DNA of 64,000 nt from an uncultured Vampirovibrio sp. (lineage in GTDB: Bacteria > Cyanobacteriota > Vampirovibrionia > Gastranaerophilales > Gastranaerophilaceae), in assembly GCA_910578465.1 (NCBI GenBank), contig CAJTPW010000003.1, forward strand, positions 147,155 through 211,154, read 5' to 3'. A program made the position numbers and the translations under genes. Numbering within the stretch: position 1 is the stretch's first letter; the number at the start of each line of letters is the position of its first letter. Below are positions 60,044 to 64,000 of this stretch, in pieces. Below the pieces are notes generated by a model. That model was given only the letters and a program-made list of their open reading frames with translations, did no database searches and was not told where the DNA came from.

Positions 60044-61387
60044 TTAAGAAACGGTTTTTAAATATTCACACAAAGAAGAGGTGTCTCTTATACCTTTTTC
60101 AAGGATAATATCCGCGACGCATTTTCTGTTTTGCAACAGCCATAAAGGTCCGTCAAGATAATCTTTCTCGTTATCGGGTAAATATTTTCTTGAAATTTCA
60201 AAAATCTTTCTTGCAACGTCATATGCGCCCATGTTGAGCTTGTTTACCATATAATTGAGCCCGTATTTGGCACTGTTTAAACCTGAAACTTCTAAATCTT
60301 CATGACGGAGCGGTTTTAAAAGGTTTATAACCTCGGCCGTCGCTTCTTTATTGTGTAAAATTCCCTTGTATAGTGCACAAACGGAAAGCGCATTTGAAAT
60401 ATTCTGGCTGTCATGGTTTCTTATTTCTATGCAATTTTTTAAGCGCACATCGGGAAATGTCAGGCTTGAGTGCAGGATATAATCTTCAAGGGTTGCGGTA
60501 TAGTTCATATATCCTCTTTGCATAAAATCTTTAAATGTTATTTTGCCTTCAAGCTCTATGTTTCTGCCGTTTCTTTGAATGTAGAGCATTGGTACATTTA
60601 TAATTGCGTTGATGTAATCTTCAAAACCCTGTCCCATTCTTGAATTTATAAGGTTTGAATAAAAAAGGTTGCACCTGTCATATCCTGTATATTTCCATGC
60701 CAGAGCCCTGAAACTTTTATATTTTGTAAGTTCACCGCCTCGAATCGGGCTGTTTGCATAAAAGCCTGTCACAAACGGGCTCATATATGCTGCGGTTTTT
60801 AATTTTAAAATTGCATCATCTTCCGATACATAATCAAAGTTTGCCTGTACGCCTGCTGTTTCTCTCATCATAACGGGCGCAAGCTTACCTGTTTTTGGAA
60901 GATAATCCGCCATAATTTCGTAGCGCTTCTTTTTTATGATATTAATATCGGGATAAGTGGTTTTCGGGTTTATGCCGTATGGCAGAAACGTAATATTATA
61001 AAATTCGCCCAGTTTATCAAGTTGTCTTGTGTAGTGGTTCAGATTTTCCAAAATATCATCGAGGCTGCTTTTAGGTTCCAAGCTTATTTCAAACTGGCCT
61101 CCGGGCTCAAGCGAAATAGAGCTGAAACCGTCTTTTGCCCCTATTATAATATTAGAATCAATAACAAGCTCCCACTCGTTCATAAGGGCAAAGTTTCTTA
61201 TGATTTCAGATAAACACCTGTATTCTGCAGGTTCATATGCTCTTGAATCAAGAGAAACCCTCTCATATTCAAGACCTACTTTAAGTTCCCCCTTTTTGCA
61301 GTTTGACCTGTAATATTCTTCAATCTCCCTTTTTGTAACAGGAAGAGCCAGTATTTTTTCAATTTCCGATTTCAATGTGTTTTGCAT
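60044..61387 (-). CDS. gshA: Glutamate-cysteine ligase family protein
   Basis: 447 residues of the plant/alphaproteobacterial-type GCL superfamily: LKVGLEYERV with the catalytic Glu, ISLEPGGQFEISLEP, YGINPKT, RYEIMADYLPKTG, RETAGVQANFDY, IRNHDSQNI. In other organisms the product, gamma-glutamylcysteine, leads to glutathione; a gshB is not in the window, and related EgtA enzymes serve ergothioneine synthesis. The gene is monocistronic, divergent from rsmA. Confidence 0.87.
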   Translation of the reverse strand: MQNTLKSEIEKILALPVTKREIEEYYRSNCKKGELKVGLEYERVSLDSRAYEPAEYRCLSEIIRNFALMNEWELVIDSNIIIGAKDGFSSISLEPGGQFEISLEPKSSLDDILENLNHYTRQLDKLGEFYNITFLPYGINPKTTYPDINIIKKKRYEIMADYLPKTGKLAPVMMRETAGVQANFDYVSEDDAILKLKTAAYMSPFVTGFYANSPIRGGELTKYKSFRALAWKYTGYDRCNLFYSNLINSRMGQGFEDYINAIINVPMLYIQRNGRNIELEGKITFKDFMQRGYMNYTATLEDYILHSSLTFPDVRLKNCIEIRNHDSQNISNALSVCALYKGILHNKEATAEVINLLKPLRHEDLEVSGLNSAKYGLNYMVNKLNMGAYDVARKIFEISRKYLPDNEKDYLDGPLWLLQNRKCVADIILEKGIRDTSSLCEYLKTVS

Positions 61388-61483
61388 AATCTGATATTAC
61401 CACAAACTTTGTTTTAAACTTTTAGCTTCGGGGATAATATTATATCGTCTCGTTTCTATAACGCTCCTGAATATTATTTTTGA

Positions 61484-61497
61484 TATAATAATTTTTA
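61484..61497 (+). promoter_or_regulatory. rsmA -10 just before the start codon
   Basis: TATAAT (61484-61489) lies seven bases before the ATG at 61497. A start 7 bases downstream coincides with the A of ATG, so a leaderless message is predicted. The -35 region is poor. Confidence 0.45.
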
Positions 61498-62468
61498 TGA
61501 ACGGTAAAAAAATAAAAGACAACAAGGGTCATGCCATTACATCAAAGCCTAAAAAAGCAAATGCCAAAGGTGTAAAGCCTGTTGGTGCGGATGTTCAAAA
61601 TATCGATTTTGAAAAAATGAACTATATTTTAAGGGCGAAAAAGTTCAGAGCAAAAAAACGTCTCGGACAGAATTTTTTAATCGATTCTGAAGTTTTGAAT
61701 AAAATAGTATCAGAGGTTTCATCTGAAGATGTTGTTCTTGAAATCGGCCCCGGGCTTGGTTTTGTAACAGAAAAACTTGTAAGCGTTGCAAAGAAAGTTG
61801 TTGCTGTTGAACTCGATGATGATGCAATTAAGGTTTTAGAAAAAAATCTTGGCGGAAAAGAAAACTTTACTTTAATCCATGCCGATATCTTAAAAACAAA
61901 TTTGAAAGATATATTTAAAGATGAGTTTGCTGCAGGTAAAAAAATTAAGGTTGTTGCCAATATTCCATATTATATAACCTCTCCGATTATTGCTCATTTG
62001 CTTGGGGAGATTGATGAAATTAACAATGAAAACCGCTCAATCATTTCCGAAATTATTTTAATGGTGCAATATGAGGTAGCCTTAAGGCTTGTTGCAAATG
62101 AAAAATCTCCAAATAAAGAATATGGCATGCTCTCAATCCTTGCTCAATTTTGGGCTGATTGCAACATTATTAAAAATGTTTCAAAGCGCTGTTTCTTCCC
62201 GTCGCCAAAGGTAGACAGTGCTGTTTTAAAGATAGAAATAAATGACATGCCAAAGTGTGAAGTAACTCCTCTTTTAAAAAGAACAATAAAAGCGGCGTTT
62301 TTGGGGAGGCGTAAAAATATTAAAAATTCTCTTCAAAATGCAGGTTTTTTAAATGTCGAAGAAGCTTTAAACAAAGCAGGTTTTGATGTTCAAACAAGAG
62401 GGGAGAAGCTTTCGATTGAAGATTTCTGCAGACTCTCAAAAGTATTATCGGAATATGGCGCAAAATAA
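61497..62468 (+). CDS. rsmA: 16S rRNA dimethyladenosine transferase
   Basis: KsgA dimethylates two adenines in 16S helix 45 late in 30S assembly. Of 323 residues the first ~45 form a Lys-rich extension (KKIKDNKGHAITSKPKKANA) not found in the classical enzyme. Then: KKRLGQNFLIDSEVLNKIV, the SAM-binding VLEIGPGLGFVTEKLV, VVAVELDDDAIKVL, and the catalytic NIPYYITSPI. An ATG at 61617 is possible but has no Shine-Dalgarno; the TATAAT just before 61497 supports the long form. Confidence 0.95.
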   Translation: MNGKKIKDNKGHAITSKPKKANAKGVKPVGADVQNIDFEKMNYILRAKKFRAKKRLGQNFLIDSEVLNKIVSEVSSEDVVLEIGPGLGFVTEKLVSVAKKVVAVELDDDAIKVLEKNLGGKENFTLIHADILKTNLKDIFKDEFAAGKKIKVVANIPYYITSPIIAHLLGEIDEINNENRSIISEIILMVQYEVALRLVANEKSPNKEYGMLSILAQFWADCNIIKNVSKRCFFPSPKVDSAVLKIEINDMPKCEVTPLLKRTIKAAFLGRRKNIKNSLQNAGFLNVEEALNKAGFDVQTRGEKLSIEDFCRLSKVLSEYGAK

Positions 62469-62501
62469 ATATATAAAATAAAAGGCATGCCGGAGGATAG
62501 A

Positions 62502-63314
62502 ATGAAGAAAATAAAAGTAAAGACGCCTGCAAAAATTAATTTGACGCTAAAAGTGGGGCATGTGCGCCCTGATGGTTTTCATCCGATTGAGAGCATAATG
62601 TCTGCAATAGTTTTGTTTGATTATATAGATATCAAAGCCTATGACAGGGGAGATATTCAGGCATGTTGTGAAATTAAAATTGATTCAAATTCAAATGAAA
62701 TTCCGCATGACTGTTCAAATATCGCATATAAAGCCGCAGAATTATTTTTAAAAGAAACCAAAATTCAAAGTGATATTAATATATATATAGAAAAAAATAT
62801 TCCCGTCTGTGCCGGACTTGCAGGCGGTTCAACGAATGCAAGCGGAGTATTGTGGGGCTTAAATGAGCTTTATAACAGACCTTTGAGCATGGAAAAAATT
62901 AATCTCATGCTTCAAACCATGGGGTCTGATTTAAATTTTTGTCTTGCAGGCGGCACAAAACTCTGTAAAGGCAGAGGTGAAGAACTTTTTGATATGCCAT
63001 ATGAAGAAATACCTATAACTTTAATAAAACCGCTAAACCTGAAGATTTCTGCAAAAGAAGCCTATCAAAGATTTGATGAAGCTGCTATGAAAGGCGGGGT
63101 GTCAAACTTGCCTAATGATTTGGAATTTGCTCTTTTGCCTCACTATGAAGAAATTCAATATCTAAACGGTCTCGGGTTTCAGATGTCAGGTTCAGGCCCC
63201 ACGTTTTTTGTAAAGCAAGCGTTTTTAGAGCCTGAATTAAGAAAAAAATTAGAAAAAGAATACCTTATTGTAGAAAACCTAAAAACCTTTAACGGCGGGG
63301 TTTCAAGGGTATAA
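62502..63314 (+). CDS. ispE: 4-diphosphocytidyl-2-C-methyl-D-erythritol kinase
   Basis: GHMP kinase of the MEP isoprenoid pathway. The ATG at 62502 is chosen because GGAGG at about 62491 is well placed; an in-frame ATG at 62487 would have that site inside the gene. In 270 residues: VKTPAKINLTLKVGHVRPDGFHPIESIM, the ATP loop IPVCAGLAGGSTNASGVLWGLN, GSDLNFCLAGG and GFQMSGSGPTFFV. It is close behind rsmA and probably co-transcribed, a common arrangement. Confidence 0.96.
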   Translation: MKKIKVKTPAKINLTLKVGHVRPDGFHPIESIMSAIVLFDYIDIKAYDRGDIQACCEIKIDSNSNEIPHDCSNIAYKAAELFLKETKIQSDINIYIEKNIPVCAGLAGGSTNASGVLWGLNELYNRPLSMEKINLMLQTMGSDLNFCLAGGTKLCKGRGEELFDMPYEEIPITLIKPLNLKISAKEAYQRFDEAAMKGGVSNLPNDLEFALLPHYEEIQYLNGLGFQMSGSGPTFFVKQAFLEPELRKKLEKEYLIVENLKTFNGGVSRV

Positions 63315-63455
63315 TTTTAACTTTTGTAAATGTTTTTATAAAAAATAAGAAAAAAACGCTTGAAATTTTTTTTATTTGTTTTAAATTAATAGTTACGGAT
63401 GTGACACACATTCAAAACAAAAAAAAGAGAAGAAAATAAAAATCAAAAAAACTTC

Positions 63456-63483
63456 TTGACTTTAAAAATTGAAGTGTTAACAT
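63456..63483 (+). promoter_or_regulatory. rRNA promoter P1
   Basis: TTGACT (63456-63461), 16-base spacer containing AAATTGAAGTG, TAACAT (63478-63483) with an upstream TGn extension. The predicted start is near 63490. Confidence 0.75.
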
Positions 63484-63654
63484 CAGAAAGGCGATAATAA
63501 ACGAAAGTTTAAAAAGCCAAAACCAACTCAAGTACATTCTCAATATAAAAGTTCGCAAACAGAAGCAAAGTTAAGCGATTAGAAGATTAAACAAATCTTC
63601 TTGGCTTATACAAACTTATTAAAAAATTCAAAAAAAGATTTTTTAAAAAATCGC

Positions 63655-63682
63655 TTGACAATAAATATTGAGGTGCTAACAT
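63655..63682 (+). promoter_or_regulatory. rRNA promoter P2
   Basis: TTGACA (63655-63660), 16 bases containing AAATATTGAGGTG, TAACAT (63677-63682), again with a TGn extension. It is a close copy of P1, about 200 bases downstream, as in tandem rRNA promoters. The predicted start is near 63689. Confidence 0.8.
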
Positions 63683-63689
63683 ACTAATT

Positions 63690-63942
63690 ACGGCGCAAGT
63701 TGAAAAGCGCAGGGATTTAGTAAGGAATGGTTCAGGAATTAATTAAAGCAAATTTTTGCTGGACTATTCACGAGAAAAAAGATTTAAGATCTTGAACATT
63801 GAAAACTGAATAACACATTATTTACAAACGACAAATACCTGTTGATTTTTTTAAAAAAACAATTGGACAGTGCTTCAAGCGAAAGCTTGAAATTGAATTG
63901 AGTCAATCACTTCTTTTCGAAGTGTCAGACATAAATTTCTGA
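63690..63942 (+). promoter_or_regulatory. rRNA leader
   Basis: The leader has several hairpins, notably TTCAAGC-GAAA-GCTTGAA with a GNRA loop (near 63875), CACTTC/GAAGTG (near 63909-63924) and TCAGA/TCTGA right before the mature 16S. These are likely for antitermination or processing. No tRNA or coding frame is seen between ispE and 16S. Confidence 0.55.
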
Positions 63943-64000
63943 CAACGGAGAGTTTGATCCTGGCTCAGGACGAACGCTGGCGGTGTGCCTCATACATGCA
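63943..64000 (+). rRNA. rrs: 16S ribosomal RNA, 5' end only
   Basis: The universal 5' region AGAGTTTGATCCTGGCTCAG (63949-63968) and GACGAACGCTGGCGG follow. Only about 58 bases lie in the window; the mature 5' end is placed approximately. Confidence 0.97.

Overview
The window is 64 kb of AT-rich bacterial chromosome with dense, mostly housekeeping genes. It starts inside uvrA and ends about 60 bases into a 16S rRNA gene. Several signs suggest a gut member of the non-photosynthetic Cyanobacteriota sister class (Vampirovibrionia/Melainabacteria, order Gastranaerophilales): short hypothetical proteins beginning MKINPISFN..NFKG, a prepilin of the KKGFTLAEVL type, a lone fixC-fixX pair, and an S10-spc ribosomal cluster that keeps a zinc-type S14. 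This placement is inference from gene style; the 16S fragment is too short to settle it. I saw no insertion sequence, prophage, CRISPR array or tRNA gene.

Layout. 1-9.3 kb: uvrA (partial), a very compact small-peptide locus at 2.7-3.05 kb, a lineage-type hypothetical gene, then aroE, topA, dprA and a TPR gene on the minus strand. 9.5-18.3 kb: a conserved hypothetical, fixX-fixC, alaS, rsmI-cysS, and purA. 18.4-27 kb: a long minus-strand run of apt, a GT10 fucosyltransferase, flhB/sctU, a sigma factor, malQ, a secreted calcineurin-like phosphoesterase with a Lys/Glu/Ala-rich tail, an MBL hydrolase and a TPR lipoprotein. 27-34.5 kb: prfB with the classical +1 frameshift, an XRE regulator, hisS, and two paralogous secreted proteins, one with an HExxH zinc site and one without it. 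34.6-42.5 kb: pdxA-like plus four-carbon acid sugar kinase, ssb, a CHASE2-GGDEF protein, secG, a prepilin, endonuclease IV and a formyltransferase. 42.6-51.4 kb: ribosomal proteins S10 to L18, after which the cluster stops and a class A PBP follows. 53.7-61.4 kb: bioD flanked by two decayed copies of one gene family, an HD-domain / PilB-like / response regulator / histidine kinase operon, and a glutamate-cysteine ligase. 61.5-64 kb: rsmA, ispE, tandem rRNA promoters and the start of 16S.

The most interesting locus is 2713-3042. A strong promoter drives a ~200-nt RNA encoding a 25-residue hydrophobic peptide. Its Shine-Dalgarno is a full-length match to the 16S tail but can be folded away by an upstream CCTCCT. 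Most of the RNA can fold into hairpins, and a promoter on the other strand points back into its 3' end. This is the layout of a type I toxin-antitoxin system. Other signals are an rRNA-like promoter inside the S10 operon, structured leaders before L5, S8, L6 and L18, a recurrent TATAGTAAAAT promoter element, several start codons at or near the predicted transcription start (leaderless mRNAs), a PilB-like pseudo-ATPase in a two-component operon, and truncated direct-repeat gene copies around bioD.
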